Positions 44,339 to 53,014 of a DNA stretch of 64,000 nucleotides are shown one piece after another. How positions within the stretch are numbered: the stretch's first letter is position 1; each line of letters begins with the position of its first letter. Origin of the DNA: Bacteroidota bacterium (GTDB lineage Bacteria; Bacteroidota; Bacteroidia; Chitinophagales; Chitinophagaceae); assembly GCA_023423405.1 (NCBI GenBank), contig JAFAFR010000023.1, positions 1 to 64,000 of the forward strand. The letters are read 5' to 3'. Under the pieces are notes generated by a model. It saw only the letters and a program-made list of their open reading frames with translations. It searched no databases and was not told the DNA's origin. Position numbers and translations under genes: made by a program.

Positions 44339-45079
44339 TTACAGGCGGGCCGGCGCGCCTTTGCTTTTGTTATTGTGGACACCAAAATAATAATAGAAAC
44401 CGAGTGATAACCGGAGCAGGTTGATGGTGAGATCGGCAGATACTTCCGATTTTTTGGTGGTGGGATTGCCATTTACGGTGGTGTTTGACCAGGAAGATTT
44501 TACACCGGCAATATCGGTGCCCAGGTCAAGGCAAAAACCTTTCACAATATTCACCATCAGGCCGGGAACCAGCCGCAGTTCGATCAGTTTGTCTTTTGTT
44601 TCGGTGGTAGTGACGATGCCTATTTTGGTGGATTCTGTTTTGGCATTGCTGATCCTTCCTCCCAGCAGTACCATGTTATAGAGGTAGAAGCGGTGGTTCT
44701 TGTCGAGGGGCAAATAATTTTTCATGGTGGCATAAATCCCCCAATCCTGTTCCCTGCCCGATATGTCGGAGGGGATGCCAATCAGGTCCTGCTCGCGTCC
44801 TACGCGCCGGCTTTGGGCATAGGAAAGCCTGCCGCCCAGGGCAAAATTATCTTTTAAAAAATAGCCGCTGTTGAGATCGAAATTGAAAGTGTTGTTCTTC
44901 CTGTCTTCTATGTAAACCAATAACTGTTCTTCGCCTTCCGTCTTTTTTACATTGAAGTTGAACGTGAGTCCGGTGTAGACACTTCCTTTTTGCACCAGCG
45001 GGCCGCTTGAGCCGGGCTGCTGGCAAAACCCGGGGCAGGCAAAGCAAATGAAAGCAAGGAGCAGGTAAATACGCTTCAT
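44339..45079 (-). CDS. Outer-membrane beta-barrel-like protein
   Basis: A 246-residue exported protein. The signal peptide ends near FACPGFCQQ. After it, alternating aromatic strands (VYTGLTFNFNVKKTEGEE, FNFDLNSGYFLKDNFALGGRL, LLRLSLGFYYYFG) suggest an eight-to-ten-stranded outer-membrane barrel of the OmpW or Bacteroidota OMP_b-brl type. It ends in the short basic tail NKSKGAPARL, unlike the usual final aromatic residue, so the barrel closes a few residues earlier. No partner gene is obvious. Function is unknown; it is probably a small pore or structural protein. Confidence 0.78.
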   Translation of the reverse strand: MKRIYLLLAFICFACPGFCQQPGSSGPLVQKGSVYTGLTFNFNVKKTEGEEQLLVYIEDRKNNTFNFDLNSGYFLKDNFALGGRLSYAQSRRVGREQDLIGIPSDISGREQDWGIYATMKNYLPLDKNHRFYLYNMVLLGGRISNAKTESTKIGIVTTTETKDKLIELRLVPGLMVNIVKGFCLDLGTDIAGVKSSWSNTTVNGNPTTKKSEVSADLTINLLRLSLGFYYYFGVHNNKSKGAPARL

Positions 45080-45115
45080 ACTGACTATTAATGTTCGACG
45101 CCAGGAGATGCGTTG

Positions 45116-45421
45116 TTAATTTACTAAAAACTCCGGTAAATTCCTACACTTTTTTATCCCTGATGAAGCCGTTCTACCGGTGATGGTCAGGGTATTTTTT
45201 TCTTTCCCATTGTTGCCAGCCCATTGCATCGTAGTACCGGATGCCAGGAGAATGCCGGAAAGTTTTTTTGTAACTGTTTCCTTTTGGTTGATAGGACCTC
45301 CACCGGCAAATTAAAAAGAACCGTCGCTGTGATAGGTTACAAAGCAGCCATTATTAAAAATCCTGAGTTGCTTCAGGGAAGTCCTGGGTGCTGTTGATTC
45401 TGTGGTGGTCTCATCCGGCAT
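45116..45421 (-). pseudogene. Short gene interrupted by an in-frame TAA
   Basis: Read on the minus strand from ATG 45421, a coding-like frame runs 36 codons (start MPDETTTESTAPRTSLKQLR, later IFNNGCFVTYHSDGSF) to TAA at 45311-45313. The same frame then continues 64 codons without change of character (FAGGGPINQKETVTKKLSG, MQWAGNNGKEKNTLTITG) to TAA at 45116. Codon use and lack of other stops suggest one protein of about 101 residues broken by one nonsense change. I do not recognise the family. The piece lies between the NTF2-like gene and the beta-barrel gene on the same strand. A sequencing error or two separate short frames are alternatives. Confidence 0.5.
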
Positions 45422-45427
45422 CCGGGT

Positions 45428-45454
45428 CCAGGCTCTCCCGTGGGGAGGGCCTGG
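45428..45454. repeat. Inverted repeat downstream of the NTF2-like gene
   Basis: CCAGGCTCTCCC (45428-45439) pairs with GGGAGGGCCTGG (45443-45454), with slight mismatch in the middle. It lies 20 bases after the NTF2-like stop on the minus strand. There is no T-run, so it may be a weak terminator or mRNA-stabilising hairpin. Confidence 0.45.
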
Positions 45455-45474
45455 TTGTACTGTTGGCACGGCGG

Positions 45475-45918
45475 CTAGGCGCCCAGTTGCCGCTGAAAAT
45501 CTTCGTGGTTCCAGAGGATGCGTATGTGCTGGATCACATTGTTGTCGTTCAGCCGGAAGATAAAAATATGATCGCTTTCAAAACGGTGACCCTTGCTGGA
45601 GATGCCGGCAAAATCTTTCTGCTGGGTGCCCCTGATCACTACCTGGCAGCGGACGGTATGTTCGTCTTCCGCCACGGCGGCATCAAGCGTATTGTCAATA
45701 TCCGGGAAGGCATCCATCAGTCCGCCCCAGATGGCCCGGCCCAGCTCGCCGATCTTACCGGTGCCGGCGTCGCCCAGCGGCGCAAATTCAACGATGCCAT
45801 CGGGGTTGCAGAGGGAAAGCATTTTCTCAAGATTTTTCTGCTGGTATGCAAACATGAAACTGACACAGGCGTTTTTCAGGCCCAGGGTTTGCTGCTGTTG
45901 CTGAATGGAAGCGTTCAT
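45475..45918 (-). CDS. NTF2-like/SnoaL-type protein
   Basis: A 147-residue single-domain protein with the NTF2-like cone fold, seen from the N-terminal helices (LGLKNACVSFMFAYQQKNLEKMLSL), the strand CNPDGIVEFAPLG and the C-terminal sheet RCQVVIRGTQQKDFAGIS, HRFESDHIFIFRLNDNNV and IQHIRILWNHEDF. These domains serve as small isomerases, hydrolases or binding proteins; the active-site residues are not conserved enough to call one. The AraC-type regulator gene ends 79 bases upstream on the same strand, so the pair may be cotranscribed or functionally linked. Confidence 0.83.
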   Translation of the reverse strand: MNASIQQQQQTLGLKNACVSFMFAYQQKNLEKMLSLCNPDGIVEFAPLGDAGTGKIGELGRAIWGGLMDAFPDIDNTLDAAVAEDEHTVRCQVVIRGTQQKDFAGISSKGHRFESDHIFIFRLNDNNVIQHIRILWNHEDFQRQLGA

Positions 45919-45997
45919 TGTACCAAAAATTTAAGCGTGAAAGAATGGTACAAAACTAGGCCGGCTGTTTCGCGCAGGATTGTAATTCTGCGCCAAC

Positions 45998-46834
45998 CTA
46001 TTGTAGTTTTGCGTCAGGACGCTCGGCAGACAGGAAGTTGGCGAGCTCGGCGTTTTCCTTCAGGTATTGCTGCGGACTGCGCCCGGTAAAGGCTTCAAAG
46101 TCTTTGATGAAATGGGCCTGGTCATAAAAATCGCATTCATAGAATACCTGCGGCCAGTCGACTTTTTTTTTGCCCGCAATAAGGCTGCAGATATGACTGA
46201 TGCGGCGGATGCGGGCAAAATACTTGGGACTTAGTCCCACTTTTTCAAAGAACCTGCGTTCGAAAGTACGCCGGCTCATATGGCTTTCTTTCACCAGACC
46301 GGCAACCTGCAGCATGCCCTGTTGCGCTACGATGAAATTGGCTGCCTGGTCTATAAAATCGGGTTGCGGCTGCAGTCTTTTCAGGTCGTCCAGCAGCATT
46401 TTTTCCAGCAGCTTTATTTTACCGGGTTCATCGGCCGCCAGGATCTCCTGCATGAGGCGGTCCGTTTTTTCTTCGGGCATAAAGCGGCTGAGGGGCATCC
46501 GTTCTTCCACCAGCTCATACATGGGCAGGTGATAGAGGGTAGCAAGGGCCGCCGGCTTGAATACAATGCCGCAGATGCCGATGCGGCCCACCAGGGTAAG
46601 CGAATAGCTGTAAATGCTTTGTCCCGATACAAATTGCCGGGGCACCTGCAGTTTTTCGTGCTTACTGTTCTTCAGCGTATAGGGATCACCGTAATTGAAT
46701 ACCATGGAACAAAAACCGTTGGGCGGCGATTCCACCACAAGCGGGGTCTCCAGCGCTTTCTCCGACTCCCACAGGAAATAACATTCCACGTAGGGTTGCA
46801 GGGCCTCACAGCAGGAATATTTGTGGTAAAACAT
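45998..46834 (-). CDS. AraC family transcriptional regulator
   Basis: A 278-residue regulator. ATG 46834 (MFYHKYSCCEALQPYVE) is preferred over the open frame to 46951, because it matches the usual DUF6597-like N-terminal sensing domain (YVECYFLWESE, PPNGFCSMVFNYGDPY). The C-terminal 100 residues form the double helix-turn-helix of AraC/XylS: first motif LVKESHMSRRTFERRFFEKVGLSPKYFARIRR, second motif around DWPQVFYECDFYDQAHFIKDFEAFTGRSP. The effector is unknown. It probably regulates the downstream NTF2-like gene or itself. Confidence 0.9.
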   Translation of the reverse strand: MFYHKYSCCEALQPYVECYFLWESEKALETPLVVESPPNGFCSMVFNYGDPYTLKNSKHEKLQVPRQFVSGQSIYSYSLTLVGRIGICGIVFKPAALATLYHLPMYELVEERMPLSRFMPEEKTDRLMQEILAADEPGKIKLLEKMLLDDLKRLQPQPDFIDQAANFIVAQQGMLQVAGLVKESHMSRRTFERRFFEKVGLSPKYFARIRRISHICSLIAGKKKVDWPQVFYECDFYDQAHFIKDFEAFTGRSPQQYLKENAELANFLSAERPDAKLQ

Positions 46835-46874
46835 ATTATAAATTACGTTTTTATACAAATATCCCGGCGCGGGC

Positions 46875-48461
46875 TCACTCGTAGCTGACCGACTTGAAAT
46901 AAAAACCTGTGGGATCGATCTCGGGCAGGACGGAAGAACTGATCTCCACACCCTTGCTGTCGACCGGCAGTTTCACCACGGTGTCGCCGGTGCGGATCTC
47001 CATGGGCAGGGGCATACTGAAATTGGTGAGGCTTACCCGGTATTTGTCTTCCGCCGTTCTTTTCACCAGCACCTGGAAACGGTTGGTGGTGCGGAGATAG
47101 AAATCGAAGAAGGGCGCCAGGTTAAGGCCCGCAGCCTTGCTGAACAGGGCTTCCACGTCGGCGGTGGTAACTGTGTTGTCGTAGGTATAGGCGGGATCGG
47201 TGGCCAGTTTTTTCAGGGTGGGGAAAAAGATGCTGTCGCCAATCAGGAAACGCAGGCTGTGCATGAAAAAGGCGCCCTTGCCGTAAATGTCACCGGTATA
47301 GGCGAGGTCGGAATCAGCGGTGTCGGCGAGAACAACGGGCTTGCCGGAAAAATGGCGCATGGTATTGCGCATGCGGGCCTGGTAAGCGGCTTCTCCATCC
47401 ATATCGCGGATGTACAACGCATCGCCAAAGGAGCAGATTCCCTCCTGGATCCACATATGGGCCCAGTCTGTGTTTGTTACTTTATTGGCCCACCACTCGT
47501 GGCCGAATTCGTGGTTCATGAGCCAGTCGAAATCCTGGCCGCCTGCTTTGGTGTAGCGGAACTTATTACCGTAAGCGACCATGCTCTGGTGCTCCATGCC
47601 CAGGTGCGGGGTTTCCACCAGCCCTATCTTTTCTTTGGCCCAGGGATATTCACCGAAATATTTCTCCAGAACGCGGCAGGTGCGTTCCAGCATTTCGAGC
47701 TGGTGGGCCGCTTTGTCCTGGTGCTCGCGCAGCACGTAAAACTCCATGGGAATTTTGTTTCCATCGATGCTGGTATAGCTGCGGGTCACTTTCGCATAGT
47801 CGCCTACGTTAGGGATGATGCAGTAGTTGCTGATGGTATAGCGTGTTCTCCAGTGCCAGGTGGATTTTTTGCCGGAGCTGGACGTCTTCACCAGCAGTCC
47901 CGGACCGGCTACCACCAGCCCTTTCGGAACCGTAATGATCATATCGGCGCCTTCGTTGGGTTCATCGCTGGGATGGTCTTTGCAGGGAAAAAAGATTTTG
48001 GCGCCCTCGCCCTGGCAGGTCACGGCGATCCAGGGATGGCCGGTGCTGTCCTTTTCCCACTGGAAGCCGCCCACCCAGGGCGCGCGGGGAGAAACAAAGG
48101 GCTTGCCGCCATAGGTGATCTTCACCCGGTTCTTACCGGCCGGCCAGTTGGCTGCCGCCTGTATGCGGATCAGCTCCCCTTCGTGGGTGAAAGCTGCTTT
48201 TTTACCATTTACCTCCACTTTTTCCACTGTCAGCAGGGGGGTAAGGTCAAAGATCATCAGGGGAGCGGCCGCGGCCAGGTTGAGGTCAATTTCGTTGTAG
48301 CCGTGTATCGACTGGTTGTCGGGGTCAATGTTGAGGTTCAGCGTGTAGTGCCGGATGTCCATATTGGCCTGCTCCGGTTTCAGGACCCCGCCGGAACGCA
48401 TGTTCTGGGAAAAGGCGGTGGCGGTGAGCAGGAGGCAAAGGGTTGAAAGGAGGAAACGCAT
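46875..48461 (-). CDS. M1 family metallo-aminopeptidase, secreted
   Basis: A 528-residue zinc peptidase. ATG 48461 gives a signal peptide (MRFLLSTLCLLLTATAFSQ). The N-terminal beta domain (about 25-210) is followed by the thermolysin-like catalytic domain: exopeptidase-type segment near LGMEHQSMVAYG, the zinc motif HEFGHEWW with the distal glutamate in IQEGICSFG. A short C-terminal beta segment ends the chain; the long helical domain of PepN is absent, as in many Bacteroidota M1 enzymes. It should release N-terminal residues in the periplasm or at the surface. It is divergent from the OmpA-family gene. Confidence 0.91.
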   Translation of the reverse strand: MRFLLSTLCLLLTATAFSQNMRSGGVLKPEQANMDIRHYTLNLNIDPDNQSIHGYNEIDLNLAAAAPLMIFDLTPLLTVEKVEVNGKKAAFTHEGELIRIQAAANWPAGKNRVKITYGGKPFVSPRAPWVGGFQWEKDSTGHPWIAVTCQGEGAKIFFPCKDHPSDEPNEGADMIITVPKGLVVAGPGLLVKTSSSGKKSTWHWRTRYTISNYCIIPNVGDYAKVTRSYTSIDGNKIPMEFYVLREHQDKAAHQLEMLERTCRVLEKYFGEYPWAKEKIGLVETPHLGMEHQSMVAYGNKFRYTKAGGQDFDWLMNHEFGHEWWANKVTNTDWAHMWIQEGICSFGDALYIRDMDGEAAYQARMRNTMRHFSGKPVVLADTADSDLAYTGDIYGKGAFFMHSLRFLIGDSIFFPTLKKLATDPAYTYDNTVTTADVEALFSKAAGLNLAPFFDFYLRTTNRFQVLVKRTAEDKYRVSLTNFSMPLPMEIRTGDTVVKLPVDSKGVEISSSVLPEIDPTGFYFKSVSYE

Positions 48462-48572
48462 AACAGAGCTTTGTTGGTAAGTTCGCAATATCGCCCGCTA
48501 CCGGGAATTTTTTTTACCATTCATGTATCAGCAGGCTGGCGAAAAGCGTTTTACAAGGATAAATCCAGTCCA

Positions 48573-50258
48573 GTGAAACCCTGCTTTATCCTGCTCACCC
48601 TCCTGGCCATCCTGCCGGCCTTCTCCCAAACCACCGCCCCGCTGGCTAGGCTGGGCAGGGAGCTTCCCGCGGCGGTGCCCGATTCCCTGCCCCGGACGGC
48701 TGCCTCCCGAACTTCCGATTCGCTGCCCAAACTGGTGCAGCAGAAAGACAATATCATCACCGCCAATACCGTCATCAAAGTAGAAAACCTGGGACCGGAA
48801 GTGAACTCGGACCTTCCCGAATTGCGGCCTGCCATCAGCCCGGACGGGAACCTGCTCTTTTTTGTTTGCGAGAACCACCCCGCCAATACCAAATACAATT
48901 CCATCCCCAACAGCCAGGACATCTGGTTTTCTGAGCGCGATACCGCCACCGGCAAATGGTCGGAAGCCCGGCACCTGCCCTATCCGCTGAACACGGTGGC
49001 CTACAACGCCGTGTACTGGATATCGCCCGACAACATGAAGATCCTCATCCGCGGTAGTTTTTTCAATGGCGCCTATAACGGCCGCGGCGTGAGTATGTGC
49101 ACCCTGCAGGAGAACGGCCGCTTCAGCGAGCCCGATGCATTGCGCATTAAGAACTATGAAAAATACGACCGCGGCCGTCAAAGCGGCGCCAGCATGGGCA
49201 ACGACGGCAAAACCCTCCTGCTCTATATGACCCCCCAGCAGGGCGGTGCGGCCAACGACCTCTACGTTTGCTTCCTGGAACCCGATGGCAGCTGGACCGA
49301 GCCCAAAAGCCTGGGTAAAACCATCAACCTGCCCGGATACGACGAAATGACTCCCTATCTCAGCGCCGACGGCGTAACCCTCTATTTCAGCAGCAACCGC
49401 CCCGGCGGCCTGGGCGACAATGATATTTACAAAACCCGCCGCCTCGACAATAGCTGGCAAAAATGGTCGGAACCCGTGAACCTCGGCGCACCCATCAATA
49501 CCCCTTCCTGGGATGCATTTTTTACCCTCGATGCCGGCGGGGAATACGCCTATCTCACCACCAGCCTCAATACCCTGGGCGAAAGCGATATCGTACGGGT
49601 GCAACTGATGGAGGAAGAAAAACCCGACCCCGTGGTGCTGCTTTCGGGCAATGTATACAACAAGAAAACCGGCCAGCCCATCAGCGCCAACCTGGTATAT
49701 GAAATCCTGCCCGACGGCGCTGTTGCCGGAAATGGCTTATCGAGTCCCTTCGACGGCGCTTTCAAAATGGTATTGCCCTATGATAAGAATTACAGCATTC
49801 GCGCCACCGCCGACCACTTTTTCGCCATCTCAGAAAACCTGAACCTCGACAGCCTGGTGAAACAGGGCTATAAAGAAATCCACAAAGACCTCTACCTGGT
49901 GCCCATTGAGATTGGCCAGGTGGTGCGGCTCAACAACGTGTTCTTCGATTTCGACAAATGGGACCTGCGTCCCGAATCCTTTGTGGAGCTGGACCGCGTA
50001 GTGAAACTGTTACAGGAGAATCCTTCCATCGAAATAGAGATGAGCGCACATACCGACAGCCACGGCTCGGACGACTACAATTTCAAACTCAGCGATAACC
50101 GTGCGCGTTCCGTCATGGAATACATTCTCCGCAAAGGCATCGCTCCCGGGCGGATCGTTTCCAAAGGCTATGGCGAAACCATGCCGGTGGTGCCCAACGA
50201 TACCGACGAGAACCGCCAGTTGAACCGCCGTGTGGAATTCAGGATCCTGAAGAATTAG
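48573..50258 (+). CDS. OmpA family protein with PD40-type beta-propeller repeats
   Basis: A 561-residue outer-membrane-associated protein. I chose the GTG at 48573, because VKPCFILLTLLAILPAFSQ is a good signal peptide; the frame from 48471 has an unlikely lead. PD40 (WD40-like) repeats fill the first 350 residues, with ISPDGNLLFFV, LSADGVTLYFSSNRPGG and FTLDAGGEYAYL strands. A carboxypeptidase-like beta domain (about 355-430) follows, then an OmpA peptidoglycan-binding domain with FFDFDKWDLRPES and RAVMEYI-like RARSVMEYILRKGI. It may tether outer membrane to peptidoglycan. In gliding Bacteroidota such proteins join the type IX system, but no such genes are nearby. Confidence 0.88.
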   Translation: MKPCFILLTLLAILPAFSQTTAPLARLGRELPAAVPDSLPRTAASRTSDSLPKLVQQKDNIITANTVIKVENLGPEVNSDLPELRPAISPDGNLLFFVCENHPANTKYNSIPNSQDIWFSERDTATGKWSEARHLPYPLNTVAYNAVYWISPDNMKILIRGSFFNGAYNGRGVSMCTLQENGRFSEPDALRIKNYEKYDRGRQSGASMGNDGKTLLLYMTPQQGGAANDLYVCFLEPDGSWTEPKSLGKTINLPGYDEMTPYLSADGVTLYFSSNRPGGLGDNDIYKTRRLDNSWQKWSEPVNLGAPINTPSWDAFFTLDAGGEYAYLTTSLNTLGESDIVRVQLMEEEKPDPVVLLSGNVYNKKTGQPISANLVYEILPDGAVAGNGLSSPFDGAFKMVLPYDKNYSIRATADHFFAISENLNLDSLVKQGYKEIHKDLYLVPIEIGQVVRLNNVFFDFDKWDLRPESFVELDRVVKLLQENPSIEIEMSAHTDSHGSDDYNFKLSDNRARSVMEYILRKGIAPGRIVSKGYGETMPVVPNDTDENRQLNRRVEFRILKN

Positions 50259-50283
50259 TACCTTAAGTGCCTAAACCACTACC

Positions 50284-50976
50284 ATGGTAAAATCATTGTT
50301 GTGCTGCCTGGCCCTGGCCTGTACCGGCGGCATCCTGCTGGCGCAGTCCAAATCCGTTCCGGCCGAATATACCTTTAAAGTAGGTGTCACCTACGAGATG
50401 AAAATGGAAGAAGGAAAAACCAATGACATGGTTTTCTGGTTTTCCAACGCCGACTATTCCGGTGTGGGAATGGGTGAACAGAAAGGCATGATGATGGTAT
50501 ACGACATGGGCCGCAAGATCATGGTCACTTTCATGGAAGCGCAGAAAATGTATATGGTGATGGATATGGATAAGATGCGCCAGAAGGCGGGGATAGCGGA
50601 ACAGGATACGGAGGAAGCGGCAAAAAAGGCTGCCAAAGACATAAAGATCACCAAAACAGGCAAAACCGAAACCATACTCGGTTATAAATGCGACCAGTAT
50701 GAGGTGTTGAGCAAATCGAACCGCTCCCTTATATGGGTCACTACCGAACTGGGAAGTGGTTTCGGTAACCTGATGAAGAATTTATCGCTGATGATGAGAG
50801 GAGCAGCCGGTGGCTTCGGAGAAGCAGGTGGAATAGCTTCAGGAGTTATGCTGAAAATGGAAGGAACAGACCTCAGCACCCACAAAAGCTATTCGCTGAC
50901 GGCAAAATCGGTTAACAAACAGGGAATGGTGATCCAAACGGCCGGATACCGCGCTATGAATATGCCGGGCCAGTAA
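50284..50976 (+). CDS. Exported DUF4412-like protein
   Basis: A 230-residue protein with a signal peptide (ending GGILLAQ). The body is unusually rich in methionine and charged residues (MGEQKGMMMVYDMGRKIMV, YMVMDMDKMRQKAG). A later region ETILGYKCDQYEV, then SLIWVTTELGSGFGN, matches my memory of the Bacteroidota DUF4412 family, whose members are periplasmic lipoprotein-like proteins of unknown role. The gene lies 25 bases after the OmpA-family gene and 63 bases before a hydrolase gene on the same strand, so it may form part of an envelope gene set. Methionine richness could suggest metal (copper) contact, but this is speculation. Confidence 0.75.
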   Translation: MVKSLLCCLALACTGGILLAQSKSVPAEYTFKVGVTYEMKMEEGKTNDMVFWFSNADYSGVGMGEQKGMMMVYDMGRKIMVTFMEAQKMYMVMDMDKMRQKAGIAEQDTEEAAKKAAKDIKITKTGKTETILGYKCDQYEVLSKSNRSLIWVTTELGSGFGNLMKNLSLMMRGAAGGFGEAGGIASGVMLKMEGTDLSTHKSYSLTAKSVNKQGMVIQTAGYRAMNMPGQ

Positions 50977-51039
50977 ATTTTTTTCTACTCATTTTGTAAC
51001 AGGAAGAAAGCGCTTGCATCCAAATAGAAAAGATGCAAG

Positions 51040-51888
51040 ATGAAATCTATTGTTTATTTTCTTTTCCTTTTTGTGGCCCTGCAGGCCCGTGCGCAATCTG
51101 AACATCCTTCCTTCCGGGTGGAACTGAGTGGAAAGGGTAAGCCCGTGATCCTTATCCCCGGCTATACCTGCAGCGGTGAGGTATGGAAAGAAACCGTGGC
51201 CCATCTGCAGGCGCGGTACGAATGCCATGTGGTTACGCTGGCTGGTTATGCAGGCGTAGCGCCTGTTGATACGCCGCTGCTCAAAACAGCTAAGAACGAA
51301 CTGATACAATACGCCGAAGGGCTTAAAGGAGGCAGGCCTGTTCTCATAGGACACAGCCTGGGCGCCTTTCTCAGCCTGTGGATGGCCAGCGAAAAGCCGG
51401 CGCTTTTCGACAGGGTGGTATGTGTCGACGGACTTCCTTTCCTAAGCGCTCTCAACAATCCGGCTATTACGGCGGATTCTTTGATTGGCAAGCCGCAATA
51501 CGACCCAGCTCTCGTCAGCAAGCAGTTTCTCAGCATTCCCGATTCGGGTTACGTGGAGCAGATGACCAGGGCCATGCTGTTTCAGGTATCCGACACCGTT
51601 AGGGCCAGGCAGATCGCCGGCTGGAGCTACCGCGGCGACCGGCTTACGCAGGCGCTGAGTCTTTTGGAAATTGCCACCACCGACCTGCGCAGCGCTATCG
51701 CAAAAATCACAGCGCCGGTGTTGGTACTGGGCAGCAACTATGGGAGTGAAGAAAAGAGTTATACCTTGCTGGAGCAGCAGTACAAACAATTGCCGCAAAA
51801 GAAAATTGTGGTAGCCGTTAACAGCAAACACTTCATCATGTACGACCAGCCCACCTGGATGTACGCCCAGATCGACCAGTTTCTATGA
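51040..51888 (+). CDS. Exported alpha/beta hydrolase
   Basis: A 282-residue serine hydrolase. After a signal peptide (ending LQARAQ), the alpha/beta fold shows VILIPGYTCSGEVWKE (oxyanion region), the nucleophile elbow VLIGHSLGAFLSL and a late VNSKHFIMYDQP with the catalytic histidine; the acid residue is probably the aspartate or glutamate around VLVLGSNYGSEE. It resembles epoxide hydrolase or 3-oxoadipate enol-lactonase type enzymes, but substrate cannot be told. Its stop overlaps the ECF sigma factor start by four bases (ATGA), indicating cotranscription. Confidence 0.86.
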   Translation: MKSIVYFLFLFVALQARAQSEHPSFRVELSGKGKPVILIPGYTCSGEVWKETVAHLQARYECHVVTLAGYAGVAPVDTPLLKTAKNELIQYAEGLKGGRPVLIGHSLGAFLSLWMASEKPALFDRVVCVDGLPFLSALNNPAITADSLIGKPQYDPALVSKQFLSIPDSGYVEQMTRAMLFQVSDTVRARQIAGWSYRGDRLTQALSLLEIATTDLRSAIAKITAPVLVLGSNYGSEEKSYTLLEQQYKQLPQKKIVVAVNSKHFIMYDQPTWMYAQIDQFL

Positions 51889-52382
51889 ATGCTGCAGCAA
51901 ACGAAAAATTCACCGAACTCTACCGTGAGTATGCGCCGGGTATTTATAAACTCTGCCTGGGTTATGCCGGGGAACAGGCGCTGGCGCAGGACCTGCTGCA
52001 AGAGACTTTTGTGAACGTCTGGAAAAACATTGACCGGTTCCGCGGCGAGTCTTCCTGGGGTACCTGGATCTACCGGATAGGCGTCAATACCTGCCTGGGT
52101 TACCTGCGCCGGAAGAAAACGACCACGGTGGATATCAATGCCACGCCGCTGGCCCATTTCCCCGAAGAGAAAAGTCCGTTGGAGCAGCAGGTGCAGTTAT
52201 TGTACCGCTGCATCAGCCGCCTGGCTGAAACGGATCGTCTCATCATTACCCTGGTGCTGGAAGAAAAACCCTACGAGCAGATAGCGGCCATTACGGGCAT
52301 CACGGAAAACAACCTGCGGGTGAAGATCCACCGCATCAAAAAACAACTAACGGAAATCTATAACCGATATGGACAAATTTGA
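51885..52382 (+). CDS. ECF-type RNA polymerase sigma factor
   Basis: A 165-residue extracytoplasmic-function sigma factor. Region 2 is recognisable from LYREYAPGIYKLCLGYAG and LLQETFVNVWKNIDRFRGES, and region 4 from EEKPYEQIAAITGITENNLRVKIHRIKKQL. Its stop overlaps the start of the next gene by 14 bases, and its start overlaps the upstream hydrolase, so the three genes form a unit. The downstream membrane protein is a candidate anti-sigma factor. Target promoters cannot be identified here. Confidence 0.92.
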   Translation: MNAAANEKFTELYREYAPGIYKLCLGYAGEQALAQDLLQETFVNVWKNIDRFRGESSWGTWIYRIGVNTCLGYLRRKKTTTVDINATPLAHFPEEKSPLEQQVQLLYRCISRLAETDRLIITLVLEEKPYEQIAAITGITENNLRVKIHRIKKQLTEIYNRYGQI

Positions 52383-52971
52383 AGAGCTGCAGGAAATGTG
52401 GAAGGGCTCACCCGAGCCGGTACCACCTCCAAAGGAAGCGATGGCTTTCAGCAGCCAGTCGCGCGATGACCGGTCGAAGTTGCTGCGCCAGCAACTGACC
52501 GGCGCCATCACCCTCCTGGTCACCGGCGCTTTCATTGGCTGGATGGCGCTCTATGGCGATTTTGGTTTCAAGCGCCTGCTTACCTACCTGGGTATGGCGC
52601 TGGCCATATTGGTGTGCTGGTTGCAGTCGGCCCTCCTGTTCTATACCTGGAACAAGCTGCGAAACATTGATACCACGGCACCGCCGGCGCAGCACCTGCA
52701 GCAGTGGGAGGCTTATTATGATTTCCGCAAAAGGCAGGCTGCCTGGAACGTGCCGCTTTATTTTGTGGCGCTGAACCTGGCGCTGGGACTGTATTTCATA
52801 GAAATATTCAGCGGCCGTCCTGCTTTTAACGTGGGCCTGTTCATCACTGTTTACCTGGCCTGGATGCTCTTCGCCTATTTCGTGCTGGGCAGGCGCTCAC
52901 TTAAAAAAGAAAATGAACGACTGGAGGGGATCCTGTCAAATTTGAGGGAGATAATCGCACAATTGAAATAA
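52369..52971 (+). CDS. Membrane protein, candidate anti-sigma factor
   Basis: A 200-residue protein with a short cytoplasmic N-terminus (about 1-40, FEELQEMWKGSPEP) and four hydrophobic helices (about 44-64, 70-92, 120-145, 155-175). It has no zinc-binding HxxxCxxC motif. It starts 14 bases inside the sigma factor gene, in the -1-type overlap common for sigma/anti-sigma pairs. The short cytoplasmic tail could bind the sigma factor and release it on membrane stress. This role is inferred from context only. Confidence 0.68.
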   Translation: MDKFEELQEMWKGSPEPVPPPKEAMAFSSQSRDDRSKLLRQQLTGAITLLVTGAFIGWMALYGDFGFKRLLTYLGMALAILVCWLQSALLFYTWNKLRNIDTTAPPAQHLQQWEAYYDFRKRQAAWNVPLYFVALNLALGLYFIEIFSGRPAFNVGLFITVYLAWMLFAYFVLGRRSLKKENERLEGILSNLREIIAQLK

Positions 52972-53014
52972 TGTGTATCCCGGTTTCCTTGGCGACATGA
53001 GGTAAATTCACGAG

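Noticed and set aside
45388..46089. Long plus-strand ORF over the NTF2-like gene
   Set aside because: It is the complement of a clearly recognisable NTF2-like coding region, and its translation has no family features.
47259..48446. 395-codon plus-strand ORF opposite the M1 peptidase
   Set aside because: The minus strand carries the intact HExxH peptidase; the opposite ORF has a composition typical of antisense translation.
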